This document shows positions 26,270 through 35,732 of a DNA stretch of 64,000 bases, piece after piece. The first letter of the stretch is position 1, and the number at the start of each line of letters is the position of its first letter. Under the pieces are notes generated by a model that had not been told where the DNA came from, ran no database searches, and saw only the letters and a list, made by a program, of their open reading frames with translations. The translations under genes were made by a program, and so were the position numbers. This DNA comes from Herpetosiphon geysericola (GTDB lineage Bacteria; Chloroflexota; Chloroflexia; Chloroflexales; Herpetosiphonaceae). The stretch covers positions 62,001-126,000 of the forward strand of contig NZ_LGKP01000025.1 of NCBI RefSeq assembly GCF_001306135.1, written 5' to 3'.

Positions 26270-28756
26270 ATGATATTTTTGGGCTTATTCCTGATTATAG
26301 TTTTGGTTGGCTGGTGGATTGCGCGGCGATCAACGCTCGATTGGCGCATAATTGGGCTGCGCTTGGCGATCCTCTGCTGTATTGTGCTAGCACTGGCCTT
26401 GCCCCGCAGTCAAGCCAATCAACAAGCTAGCCCATTAATTTTGCTTGTCGATCAATCGGCCAATTTGCCAAACGATGTGCGTGATGCCGCTTGGAACGAG
26501 GCCATTGCTTTTTACGAGCAACAAATTGAGCAACGCCCAGTGCGCTTGTTGGCCTTTGGGGCCGATGTGCAGGTGAGCCAAACCAACCAACGCCCAGCAA
26601 TTGACCCAAATGGCAGCGATTTGGCTGGAGCATTGCAATTTGCTAGTGGTTTGTTGCCGCAAGGTGGCGATATTATTTTGCTTAGCGATGGAGCCAGCAC
26701 AACAAGCAGCGGGCAGAATCAAGTTAGCAGTTTTGTCCAGCGCTCAATTCGTTTGCATAGCGTGCCAATGAGCTATCCAGAAACCGATATTCGAGTTGAA
26801 TCGCTGATTGTGCCGCCTGCCTTGCGTGAAGGCGAACGATTTAGCGCCGATGTTGTGCTCTATTCGAGCGTTAGCGGCCAAGTGCGACTTGAATTAAGTA
26901 GCGATGGCGTTGGGCTGGCTGCTCGAACGATCGACATTAGCGAAGGTCGTAATCTGGTTTCGTTTCAATCAACTGCTGGCGCACGTGGCTTTCATCGTTT
27001 TCAAGCCAGCTTGCTTGCCACCAACGATCAACAACCAGCTAACAATCAACTTGCCGCATGGACAGTCGTTGGCCCGCCGCCACGGGTGCTGATTATTGAG
27101 CGTTCGCCAGATAGCTCGGCCAATTTGCGCGATGCCTTAGAAGATGCCAATTTGGTGACTGAAGCCTTACGGCCAGCGGCCTTGCCCACTAACTTAAGCC
27201 AACTGCGGGTGTATGATTCAATTGTGTTGCAAGATATTTCGGCCAATGATTTAAGCCTTGATCAGCAATTGTCGTTGCGCGAATTTGTGCGCAGCCTTGG
27301 CCATGGTGTGGTCGTGCTTGGCGGGACAAATAGCTACAACTTGGGCAGCTACGCGGGAACCCCGCTCGAAGAATTATTGCCAGTTTCGATGGAGCCGCCG
27401 CCACGCCGTGAGCGCCCAACCGTCACGTTGCTGCTAATTCTCGATCGCTCGGCCAGTATGCTCGGCGAGTATGGTAAAGATAAATTTAGCCTTGCCAAGG
27501 CCGCCGCGATTGCTGCCACCGATTCTTTGGGCGCCGATGATACGATTGGCGTGTTGGCCTTTGACGATACCAATGATTGGACAGTCAATTTCACCAAGGT
27601 TGGCCAAGGCTTGCAGCTCAGCGAAATTCAAAATAGCATTGCTGGCTTGAGTGCTGGTGGTGGCACCAATATTTATGCAGCCCTAGATGTTGGTTTAGGC
27701 GGTTTAGCCCAGCAAACTGGCAAAGTTCGTCATGCTGTGCTGTTGACCGACGGTCGTTCTGGCGGCGAAAGCTCGTATGAATCGTTAATTGCGCCATTGC
27801 GCGCGCAAGGCATCACGCTTTCGACGATTGCGATTGGTGGCGATGCAGATACCGTTTTGCTCGAATCATTGGCTAAGCTTGGCGCTGGGCGGTATCACTT
27901 TGCCTCAAGGCCCGATGATATTCCACGCTTAACCTTGCAAGAAGCAGAAATTGCCCGCGAAAATCCCTTGACTGAAGGTCAGTTTCAGCCAAATCTGGTT
28001 ACGCCGCACCCAGCAATTCGCGGCCTTAACCTTGGCGAAATTCCACCATTTGGCGGCTATGTGGCGGTTACGCCGAAACCAGAGGCTGAGCAATTGCTCA
28101 CCACCAGCGAGGGCGATATTCTGCTCGCAACGTGGCAATATGGGCTTGGGCGAGCGAGCGCCTTTACCTCCGATGGCGGCGAACGCTGGACTTCACCATG
28201 GCGGCTGTGGCCAAATTGGGGCAATACGATGGCCCAAATTATTGCTGCTACCTACCCCAATCCCGCCCGTGGCGATTTGCGCATCAGCAGCGAGCTACAA
28301 CAAAACCAAGCAATTATTAGCCTCGATGCTCAAGCAGAAACTGGCGAACTCTACGATTTAGCCGATGTGGGCTTACGCGTGTTGGCTCCCGATGGCAGCG
28401 AACAAGTTTTGCGTGCTCCGCAGATTGCTCCAGGCCGCTATCAAGCTGTGGCCGAGGTTCCTCAAACGGGGGCATACCATATTTTGGCGGCCTTAGAGCA
28501 AAGCCAAAATCGGCTTGAAAGCCAAGCAGGCGTGATTCAGCCCTACAATCGCGAATGGGCGGTTTCGGCCAATCCAGCATTGTTGCAACAATTGACGAGC
28601 CTTGGTCGCGGTCAGCTTGGCACGTTGCAGCAAATTGCCCCAAGTATTCAAGTAGCCAGCCAAGCAAGCAGCATTCAATGGTGGCCGTGGCTCATCGTGT
28701 TGGCTTTAGGCTTGTGGTTGGTTGAAATTGCAATCCGGCGCGGTGTGATTCGTTAA
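26270..28756 (+). CDS. Membrane VWA-domain protein, BatA-like
   Basis: An 828-residue protein with two N-terminal transmembrane helices (about 2-17 and 30-46), a large extracytoplasmic part and one C-terminal helix (WWPWLIVLALGLWLVEIAIRR). A first VWA-like fold lies at about 55-165 (ILLVDQSANL). A glutamine-amidotransferase-like stretch covers about 265-375 (GHGVVVLGGTNSYNLG). The second VWA at about 385-560 keeps the metal site LDRSASM, T and D (GGTNIYA, LLTDGRSGG). Such proteins occur in aerotolerance and MoxR-linked clusters, but no MoxR ATPase is adjacent. There is no clear ribosome binding site before the ATG. Confidence 0.85.
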   Translation: MIFLGLFLIIVLVGWWIARRSTLDWRIIGLRLAILCCIVLALALPRSQANQQASPLILLVDQSANLPNDVRDAAWNEAIAFYEQQIEQRPVRLLAFGADVQVSQTNQRPAIDPNGSDLAGALQFASGLLPQGGDIILLSDGASTTSSGQNQVSSFVQRSIRLHSVPMSYPETDIRVESLIVPPALREGERFSADVVLYSSVSGQVRLELSSDGVGLAARTIDISEGRNLVSFQSTAGARGFHRFQASLLATNDQQPANNQLAAWTVVGPPPRVLIIERSPDSSANLRDALEDANLVTEALRPAALPTNLSQLRVYDSIVLQDISANDLSLDQQLSLREFVRSLGHGVVVLGGTNSYNLGSYAGTPLEELLPVSMEPPPRRERPTVTLLLILDRSASMLGEYGKDKFSLAKAAAIAATDSLGADDTIGVLAFDDTNDWTVNFTKVGQGLQLSEIQNSIAGLSAGGGTNIYAALDVGLGGLAQQTGKVRHAVLLTDGRSGGESSYESLIAPLRAQGITLSTIAIGGDADTVLLESLAKLGAGRYHFASRPDDIPRLTLQEAEIARENPLTEGQFQPNLVTPHPAIRGLNLGEIPPFGGYVAVTPKPEAEQLLTTSEGDILLATWQYGLGRASAFTSDGGERWTSPWRLWPNWGNTMAQIIAATYPNPARGDLRISSELQQNQAIISLDAQAETGELYDLADVGLRVLAPDGSEQVLRAPQIAPGRYQAVAEVPQTGAYHILAALEQSQNRLESQAGVIQPYNREWAVSANPALLQQLTSLGRGQLGTLQQIAPSIQVASQASSIQWWPWLIVLALGLWLVEIAIRRGVIR

Positions 28757-28818
28757 TTATTTAAACCGTGGTACTCTTGGACAAGCTTTTGGCTTGATTG
28801 AATATCCAAGGAGTGACC

Positions 28819-29826
28819 ATGGCGCAGCCCATCGCTACTGCTCGCCCGCGCAACCATAGCATCGATGTGATGAAGGGCTTGCTCGTTTGGGGCATGATTC
28901 TGGCCCATGTGATTAAATTTAGTGCTGATCGCCAATGGAAACAAGTTCAATTAGGCGAATTTATTGGCGATGCTAGCTCGTTTGCTGGCTTTGTCTTTTG
29001 TTTTGGCTACGCTGCACGCTTTGCCTACCTCAACGATCAACCACGGTATCGCCAAATGATCAGCACGATTATTAAGTTAGTCGTTGCCTATTATGTTTCT
29101 GGTTTGATGTCGATGTTGTTGATTGAAAACCAACCGCTTACTTGGCCCCGCCTCGTTGATCTGATTACATTTCAAAAATTGCCAATGTATTGCGAGTTTT
29201 TGATTAGCTTTGCGATTTTGCTTAGCGTGGCAATGCTGGCGCGCACGCCATTACGTTGGCTGCTTCAACGCCCATGGCTGATGTTGGGCTTGATTGGGCT
29301 TTTAGTTGGTACAACGTTTTTTCCCTATGCCAAGGTCACTTCGGTGCCATTAAGTTTATTGGTTGGCACAAATCCACCGCTAGCTTATCCTTTTCCAGCC
29401 TTGCAATATAGCCCAATTTTCTTCTTAGGCATGCTCTTCGCTCAGCAACAATGGCGTGGCTCATGGCCAACGTGGCTCTTAGGCGGGCTTGGCTTTGCTT
29501 GGCTGGTGTGGCGTTCGCTTGAGCAACAACCGTTTACGCGCTTTCCGCCAAGTTGGCATTGGATTGTTGGCGGGTTGGCGGCGGCCTTGCTCTGGTTTAG
29601 CCTTGCTAGTTTGCTAGCGCGTAGCTCATGGTTTGTGCGTTTTTTGCAACCAATTGGGGCCAATACCTTAGTCTATTTACTGCTCAGCAATTTAATTATT
29701 TTCAAATCGATTCCCTTTGCTGAACCGTTGGGCTTGGTCTATTCAATTGCCTACACCGCAATTATTATTGGCGTGATTTGGTTTGTACTGAGCATAAGTC
29801 GGCCAACGCCCTCAGCTCAACGCTAG
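28819..29826 (+). CDS. Acyltransferase-3-like membrane protein
   Basis: A 335-residue polytopic membrane protein of about ten helices. The N-terminal IDVMKGLLVWGMILAHV pattern matches the start of acyltransferase-3/DUF1624-type proteins (an R/K-G-hydrophobic-H motif), which O-acylate cell-envelope sugars. AAGGAG lies 5 nt before ATG 28819; a TTG at 28798 has none. No other polysaccharide gene is close, so the substrate is unknown. Its stop interlocks with the convergent mini-gene (CTAG, 4 nt). Confidence 0.72.
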   Translation: MAQPIATARPRNHSIDVMKGLLVWGMILAHVIKFSADRQWKQVQLGEFIGDASSFAGFVFCFGYAARFAYLNDQPRYRQMISTIIKLVVAYYVSGLMSMLLIENQPLTWPRLVDLITFQKLPMYCEFLISFAILLSVAMLARTPLRWLLQRPWLMLGLIGLLVGTTFFPYAKVTSVPLSLLVGTNPPLAYPFPALQYSPIFFLGMLFAQQQWRGSWPTWLLGGLGFAWLVWRSLEQQPFTRFPPSWHWIVGGLAAALLWFSLASLLARSSWFVRFLQPIGANTLVYLLLSNLIIFKSIPFAEPLGLVYSIAYTAIIIGVIWFVLSISRPTPSAQR

Positions 29827-30089
29827 AGCGGCAGAATCTCATCATCACGAATTTGGGTCAAAATTCCGTTGATATAAGTGGGATCAAGCCCAAAGCGATG
29901 GCCGCAGAGAATGCCAAGCCCTTTGCTGCCGCGCCGATACTCGCAGCCTAAACATTGCTCGAATTTGGCGGGAGCATCATACAAACTACATTGATCGCTT
30001 TGGGTGCTACCAAAACGAATCAACTTGGGTGGGCTTGCTGGCTCATCCTGCTGATCGTTGAATAATGCACGGGCAACTTTTTTGCGCAT
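29823..30089 (-). CDS. Small four-cysteine protein, probable metal binder
   Basis: An 88-residue protein with an excellent ribosome site (AAGGAGG 5 nt before ATG). Four cysteines, C34, C46, C49 and C62 (C-x11-C-x2-C-x12-C), plus His64 suggest a zinc or iron-sulfur site. I do not recognise the family. It lies tail-to-tail with the acyltransferase-like gene and upstream of nothing on its strand. Confidence 0.7.
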   Translation of the reverse strand: MRKKVARALFNDQQDEPASPPKLIRFGSTQSDQCSLYDAPAKFEQCLGCEYRRGSKGLGILCGHRFGLDPTYINGILTQIRDDEILPL

Positions 30090-30130
30090 ACTGCCTCCTT
30101 GGGTGTGGCGATGGGACTTATTTTAGCATG

Positions 30131-30967
30131 TTAAGGTTGGGCATGGGTTTGCAACCACATCCGTTGGCCATCGCTGCGAATGTGAACTGAGCCATCGAGT
30201 TTTTCATGCAGCAAGCGCCGCTCTTGGCTGCCACGAGCAAAATAGCTGCGAGGATCTTGTTGTTCTGGCTGGCCTTGGCTATAAATCAGGGCTTGCGCGC
30301 CACAGCTATTGGCCAGCGAACGATCATCACCCCGCGACCATGGCCAGATCAATAATTGACATTGAAGCTGGGCGACAGGCAATTGCTTGGCAACCCGATC
30401 ACTTGGATTGAGGCCAATGAGACTGTGCCATGAGCCAAAACTGAGTTTGATAATTGCCTGCGATTGGGCTTGGGGCGCAGCCAAAACTGTTACCTGCACA
30501 TGGTCGATCGTTAATGTTTGGCCCGATTCGATAAAGATCACACGACTCCGTTGTTGCTTCAAGGCTTGGGCCAGCTCAGCAGCCACAGGATCGTGCTCAA
30601 ACGCTGGGGCCAGCAAGATGCCAATTTGATAACTGCGCGCTAGGGCCAAAGCACCACTTAATTGCTCTGGCTCGCTGCTGGTCAAAACTAAAAGATCGAT
30701 CTGGCGTTGCCAAAAAGGCAAGCGTTCGCCCATAAGCGCCATAATTACAACAGGATCGGTGCTACCATCGATCACAATTTGCTTGGCGTTGGGCGTTTGA
30801 ACCAACACGCTATTGCCTGCAATGGCGGGCACAAACAGGTGCAAATTGCCATCGCCACGATAGAGCCATGCTTGCCAAGCCACGACGATGCCACTAAGGC
30901 CAATGATTCGCGCCAACCAGTGCTGCCAGCTTGCCAATTGCTGCCAACGTTGCCACAACTGTTTCAT
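30131..30967 (-). CDS. ComEC C-terminal-like metallo-beta-lactamase fold lacking metal ligands
   Basis: A 278-residue protein with one N-terminal transmembrane helix (HWLARIIGLSGIVVAWQAW) and a fold like the C-terminal part of ComEC/Rec2: NSVLVQTPNAKQIVIDGS, then IDLLVLTSSEPEQLSGALALA where active relatives have a HxDxDH motif, and QALIYS where they have HHGS. All histidines of the metal site are missing, so the hydrolase is probably inactive. AAGGAG lies 7 nt before ATG 30967. A DNA-uptake link is only inferred from the fold. Confidence 0.68.
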   Translation of the reverse strand: MKQLWQRWQQLASWQHWLARIIGLSGIVVAWQAWLYRGDGNLHLFVPAIAGNSVLVQTPNAKQIVIDGSTDPVVIMALMGERLPFWQRQIDLLVLTSSEPEQLSGALALARSYQIGILLAPAFEHDPVAAELAQALKQQRSRVIFIESGQTLTIDHVQVTVLAAPQAQSQAIIKLSFGSWHSLIGLNPSDRVAKQLPVAQLQCQLLIWPWSRGDDRSLANSCGAQALIYSQGQPEQQDPRSYFARGSQERRLLHEKLDGSVHIRSDGQRMWLQTHAQP

Positions 30968-31086
30968 AGATTGCTCCTTGGAACATTGAACAGCTAGAGC
31001 CACAAAAATCCAAAAATTGGCATGGTTGCTCGTATTTTGCGTAGCAATTTGCTAAAATGCTGCCAACATCGCGCTTGGAGGCTGGG

Positions 31087-34000
31087 ATGACGACAGTCTG
31101 GTTGAACGAATGGCTGGCAAAACAACGCTTAACCGCCCAATACCAACAAGGCGAAGCTCTGTATCAAGCGTTGCAACTGGTGGTATTCGATTGGATTCCG
31201 GCGGTATTTGCTGGGCTGCAGCAGCAAGCTGAGGTCAATTGTTGGCCTGATCAAGGGTTTAACCAACACATTAATGTCAGCGCCAAACAGCTCGCGTTGT
31301 GGCATGGCAATGTTCAGCTGTATTGCGAATTGAATCAGCAGCAAACCAACCTGCCCCTTCAATTGCCCAGCCTTTGGCAAGCCAACCACCCAATCCTCAG
31401 CGCCAAACAAATCCAAGCAATTCGCTCGTTTTGTAGCAGCGTTAGCAACGATTCGCGCTCTGCAAGCTGGACGATTTGCGTGGCTGATGAGGCCGAATTG
31501 TATAGTTGCGAGCTGCATGCGCACGCGCTTTTTGGTGCTATCGCAGCGCTCTGGCAGCCGATTATCCAAGCCTTAGCAAGCAATAACGAGCTTGAAGCGG
31601 CTATTAGCTTAATCTTGCTGCAACGCCAATTAGCCGATTACGCTGGGATAATTGAAACCTTCAATCGGGCGCGGGCAGCCCATCCTCAAGCTGGTCACGA
31701 GCTTGTGCCATGGCTCGACAATCAATTAAAACCAGCATTAATTGATGATTTACGTGCAATGCTTGAAGCTGTTTTGCTAGCCTACCAACTGCAAAACACT
31801 CCTGATCGTGCCTTACTCCAAGCGCTGCAACAGGCAATTATGGCTCTAACTCCTGCCGAATTTGAGCCTGATGATAGCGACATAGCGCCCAGCCCGCAGC
31901 GCGGCCTGCCCTTGCCAGCAGTCAATTTGCCAATGCCGAATATCTTGCGCTTTGCTACCTCCCCAACTCAGACCCTGAATGAACTTAAACTGGTTTGGCA
32001 AGCCTTGTTGGCAGGCCTTGTGGTTGATGCCGAGGTTGGTAAGCGCCAGCAAGCGGTGCTGCAATATTGGCTGGCCTGGACAGAACAGCAATTATTTCTG
32101 CCAACTCAAGCCCAACAGCTCTTGAGCCAAATTCCCGATTGCCCTGCCCCGTTGGGCTTGTTGCTTGAAGCGTTGCGCGGCGAATTAGCCTTTGGGCTGG
32201 GCCAGCCAGAATTTGCCCAACACTGCTTTAGTTCAAGCATTGCCGCTAGCCAAGCCTTGCTCGACAAGCAATTCTTTGCCAGCCATATGAGCCAAAATCG
32301 GGCTTTTGTTGGTTTGTTGGCGCAATGGCAAGGTAATAGTTTGATGATGCTTGGCGATTATGCTGCTGCCGAGCGTTGCTATGCGAGCATTGCCAATCTT
32401 TTGGCAGCCGACGACCACGAAGGCCAATGTTTGGCGGCAATCAATCGCGGCAATATTGCTTTTGTGCGTAATAATTTGCTCGATCATCGCGGCTACATCA
32501 GCTACGATAAAACTGAGCAAGTGCTGTTGCGCGGCGATCAACCGCCAGAAGCATGGTTGGGGCTGAAATATAGCAAGCATCGCCACGCCTTGGCCCAAGC
32601 AGAACAAGCCTATGCAGAAGCCTTGGCCTTGGCTGAGCAAGCACCAAATTTGGCTTCCTATCGCAGTTTGATTCTTGCCAATCAGGCTAATATCGCGTGG
32701 TTGCAAGCCAATTTAGTGCGTGAGGCTGGCTGGTTCTCGCCAGATTTAGCGGGAAGTTTGCACGATTTGGGCACAGCAGATCAGCTTTATCAACAAGCTC
32801 TGCAATTATTTCAAAAGGCGCTGGCGACGCTCAACCAAACAACTGCTGATCGGATGTTGCAAGCAGTATTATTTGCGAACATTAGCGAGGTGCAATTGTT
32901 GCTGGGCCAGCCCGCCGTTGCCTTGAGCACAGCCCAAAACTGCTTGCAAGCGCTCGGCCTTAGCGAGCTTAAGCCGCAAGCAGCGCTCAAACAAGCCCAA
33001 ATGCGCGGGATCTTGATTCCTGAGGCTGGTTGGCGAGTTTGGTTGACGCTTGCCCGTGCTCACGAAGCGCTCAAAGACCTGCCCAAAGCCCAGCAAGCCT
33101 ATGCCAATGCTTGCGAATTGGTGCAACTGCTGCGCGACAATGTGCAGCAAAGCGATTGGCAAATGGCAGCATTGCAAGATAAATTTCAGGTCTTCGAATG
33201 TGCTATGCATTTTCACTTCAAGCATTCAACCGACCGCAGCCTATTGCTGCACTTGAGCGAAAGCTTGCGCGCCCATGGTTTTGAACAATTGCTTGAGGCA
33301 AACCAGATTGAGCGTGAGCGTGAACTTAGCTCCGAGTTGAAACAACAACGAGCTGCCCTCGCCGCAGCGATTGCCGCCCGTAGCATGGCAATTCGCTTAG
33401 CGCTGCAACAGCCAGCCAACGCTGATCTTGTGGCATTATTGGCCGACCAACAAGCTGCTTTTGGCGCTTGGCAAGCCTTGCAAAGCAGCATTGCTCAAGC
33501 CTTGCATAACCAAGATAAATCACTTAATCCCCAATTGGTAACTTGGTCAAGTTTGCAATTCGCCTTGGCCCAACGCCCAAACACGGTCATTCTGAGCTTT
33601 ACGATTGGCAGCGAATGGAGCTATCTGTTGTATGCAGATAGTCAGCAATTGCAGGCGTTTGAGCTAGCCTGCCGCGCCAAAATTGAATATGCTGTAGCCC
33701 GATTAATCTGGTATGTGCAGCGTGGCGCGGCTCGTTGGCCGGAGTTTGTGCGCGCCAATCGTGAGGTGGTTCAATTGTTGTTTGCGCCACTGTGGGCAGC
33801 GGGGTTGAAGGAGCAATTGCGGGGCAAGCAGTTAATTATCATTCCCGATGGGATTTTATATTACTTGCCCTTTGATCTGCTGTTTTTCGACGATCCACTT
33901 GATGCCAATCAGCAACCACTTGAGCCTGCGACCTATCGCCAAACTGCGCCTGATCAGGCCACGCCAGAGCAAATTTGCCACGATTTGCTGCCATTTTATT

Positions 34001-34815
34001 GGCTGAATCATGCCAGCATCTCCAGCGCTCAATCGATCAGCCTTTGGCTACAACTTCAGCAACAAACAACGCAGCAGGCGGAACATGTAGCCTTGGGAAT
34101 TTACAACATCAACTATCAAACCAACGTGCCAAGCGTCTATCCTGGCCATGTGTATGCCCAAGAATTGATGCTGAGTTATAGCGATTTGAGCCAAACCAGC
34201 GTACTAAGCAATGTTTTGGCAGAATTAGCGCAGCATGGCCCCATCATGTACCTTACTGCGTGGCAAGCAGATCACACTCCAGCACAGGCCGAATTTCAAT
34301 CAAACGAAGCTAATTTCAAACGTATTTTAAATGAGCAGGCCATCCGCTACATTATTTTTGCTGGCCATGGCGTCTTCAACGATAAATATCCGCAATTTTC
34401 GGGCTTGGTCTTTAATTTGGCTGCCCCTGATGGCAGCAGCGATCACAGCGGCCAAGACGGCTTTTTGGCGATTCATGATCTGTTTGAGTTAGAGTTGCCA
34501 CAGACCGAATTGATTTTTTTGGCGGCATGCCAAGCTGGCTTGGGCTTAATTTCGCGTGGCGAGGGCATCAATAGCCTAACTCGGGCGCTAATGTATCGTG
34601 GCAGTCCCACGATTATCGCGAGCTTGTGGTCAGTCGATGTTTTGGCAACGATGGATTTGGTTACAGCCTATTTTGGCTTGCTCAGCCAGCAACCAAACGC
34701 TGATAAAGCCGCAATTTTGACTAAGGCTAAGCAACAAGTGATTGCCCAACCGAAGAAGCCGCATTTGGCCCATCCATTTTATTGGGCAGCTTTTATTCCA
34801 ATTGGAAAACGTTGA
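31087..34815 (+). CDS. TPR-CHAT protein (caspase-like protease domain)
   Basis: A 1242-residue protein, GGAGG 6 nt before ATG 31087. The middle (about 330-760) is made of helical tetratricopeptide-like repeats (for example GDYAAAERCYASIANLL, AEQAYAEALALAEQAP, DQLYQQALQLFQKALATL). The C-terminal 390 residues are a CHAT domain with the caspase-type dyad His1094 (IIFAGHGVF) and Cys1148 (IFLAACQAG) and the family end HPFYWAAFIPIG. CHAT proteases are relatives of separase and of the TPR-CHAT proteases that cut gasdermins or sit in type III-E CRISPR. Here a metacaspase gene follows 11 nt later; no gasdermin or CRISPR was seen. Confidence 0.88.
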   Translation: MTTVWLNEWLAKQRLTAQYQQGEALYQALQLVVFDWIPAVFAGLQQQAEVNCWPDQGFNQHINVSAKQLALWHGNVQLYCELNQQQTNLPLQLPSLWQANHPILSAKQIQAIRSFCSSVSNDSRSASWTICVADEAELYSCELHAHALFGAIAALWQPIIQALASNNELEAAISLILLQRQLADYAGIIETFNRARAAHPQAGHELVPWLDNQLKPALIDDLRAMLEAVLLAYQLQNTPDRALLQALQQAIMALTPAEFEPDDSDIAPSPQRGLPLPAVNLPMPNILRFATSPTQTLNELKLVWQALLAGLVVDAEVGKRQQAVLQYWLAWTEQQLFLPTQAQQLLSQIPDCPAPLGLLLEALRGELAFGLGQPEFAQHCFSSSIAASQALLDKQFFASHMSQNRAFVGLLAQWQGNSLMMLGDYAAAERCYASIANLLAADDHEGQCLAAINRGNIAFVRNNLLDHRGYISYDKTEQVLLRGDQPPEAWLGLKYSKHRHALAQAEQAYAEALALAEQAPNLASYRSLILANQANIAWLQANLVREAGWFSPDLAGSLHDLGTADQLYQQALQLFQKALATLNQTTADRMLQAVLFANISEVQLLLGQPAVALSTAQNCLQALGLSELKPQAALKQAQMRGILIPEAGWRVWLTLARAHEALKDLPKAQQAYANACELVQLLRDNVQQSDWQMAALQDKFQVFECAMHFHFKHSTDRSLLLHLSESLRAHGFEQLLEANQIERERELSSELKQQRAALAAAIAARSMAIRLALQQPANADLVALLADQQAAFGAWQALQSSIAQALHNQDKSLNPQLVTWSSLQFALAQRPNTVILSFTIGSEWSYLLYADSQQLQAFELACRAKIEYAVARLIWYVQRGAARWPEFVRANREVVQLLFAPLWAAGLKEQLRGKQLIIIPDGILYYLPFDLLFFDDPLDANQQPLEPATYRQTAPDQATPEQICHDLLPFYWLNHASISSAQSISLWLQLQQQTTQQAEHVALGIYNINYQTNVPSVYPGHVYAQELMLSYSDLSQTSVLSNVLAELAQHGPIMYLTAWQADHTPAQAEFQSNEANFKRILNEQAIRYIIFAGHGVFNDKYPQFSGLVFNLAAPDGSSDHSGQDGFLAIHDLFELELPQTELIFLAACQAGLGLISRGEGINSLTRALMYRGSPTIIASLWSVDVLATMDLVTAYFGLLSQQPNADKAAILTKAKQQVIAQPKKPHLAHPFYWAAFIPIGKR

Positions 34816-34826
34816 AGGAGCAAATT

Positions 34827-35624
34827 ATGCCAAAGCGTTTGCTAGTGGTGGCGGTTGGGATCAGTGTCTATGCCAATCCGGCGATTCCACCCTTGCCAAC
34901 CTGTCGTGATGATGCCCAAGCGTTTTTGAATGCGCTGCGTCCCTTGAGCAATCAGCCGCTGCTTGAGCGAGTGCTGTTTGATCAGCAGGCAACCAAAGTC
35001 CAGCTTCAGACTGCGTTGGAATGGTTAGCAGCAACAGTAACAGCTGATGATCTGGCGATTTTTTATTATTCAGGCCATGGTGCGAGCTTCGACGACGATA
35101 GTGGTGATGAGCATGATGGCAAAGAAGAATTTTTGTGCCCCTATGAATGTGGCTTGGAGCAAGGCCGAAGCAGCTTCGTGCGCGATGATGAGTTGCGGGC
35201 ATGGCTCACGCCAATTCGCGAAAAAGCCCCCTTGCTGGTGGTGCTTGATGCTTGTCATAGCGGCTCGGCGGCAATGGCTCCTGCTGGCTTGATCGCCAAA
35301 GAGTTGCCAAATGGCTTGGTGAAGCAGATTATTGGCGCGGCTGCGCTTCCGGTTCGCACTGCTCACGATCCAATTCCCAGCAATCAAATGCTTTTGGCTG
35401 GCTGTCATGATAGCGAGCAATCCTACATTTTGCCTGGCGAAGCCAATTCGTTGTTCACTGCCAAATTGGTCGAACAGCTTGCTGCTGGCCAAAGCGATGA
35501 TGTTCAAACTATGTTTGAAGCTACCTATCGGGCGGTGCTTGATGCCTGCGATCTAGCTGGAATTCAGCAAAGCCCCAAGCTGACGAATGGCATGAATTCC
35601 TCACTACTGTTGCGAGTTGATTAA
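34827..35624 (+). CDS. Metacaspase-like (C14 family) protein
   Basis: A 265-residue caspase p20-like domain with no added modules. The dyad is His84 (FYYSGHGAS) and Cys143 (VLDACHSGS), with an acidic stretch DDDSGDEHDGKEE between, like calcium loops of metacaspases, and LLAGCHDSEQSY near the C-terminus. AAGGAG lies 7 nt before ATG 34827 inside the end of the CHAT gene region (11 nt gap), so they are an operon. Bacterial C14 proteins cut after Arg/Lys and act in stress death or signalling. The substrate is unknown. Confidence 0.9.
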   Translation: MPKRLLVVAVGISVYANPAIPPLPTCRDDAQAFLNALRPLSNQPLLERVLFDQQATKVQLQTALEWLAATVTADDLAIFYYSGHGASFDDDSGDEHDGKEEFLCPYECGLEQGRSSFVRDDELRAWLTPIREKAPLLVVLDACHSGSAAMAPAGLIAKELPNGLVKQIIGAAALPVRTAHDPIPSNQMLLAGCHDSEQSYILPGEANSLFTAKLVEQLAAGQSDDVQTMFEATYRAVLDACDLAGIQQSPKLTNGMNSSLLLRVD

Positions 35625-35732
35625 CCAGAATATCCCCTCAACGGGGTAGGTTAAAACAGGACGATCAACAAGGCAAATAGTTGACATTGGGGGGATAATA
35701 AAGCGAATCTAGATAGCTAAGGAATCCCCCTT

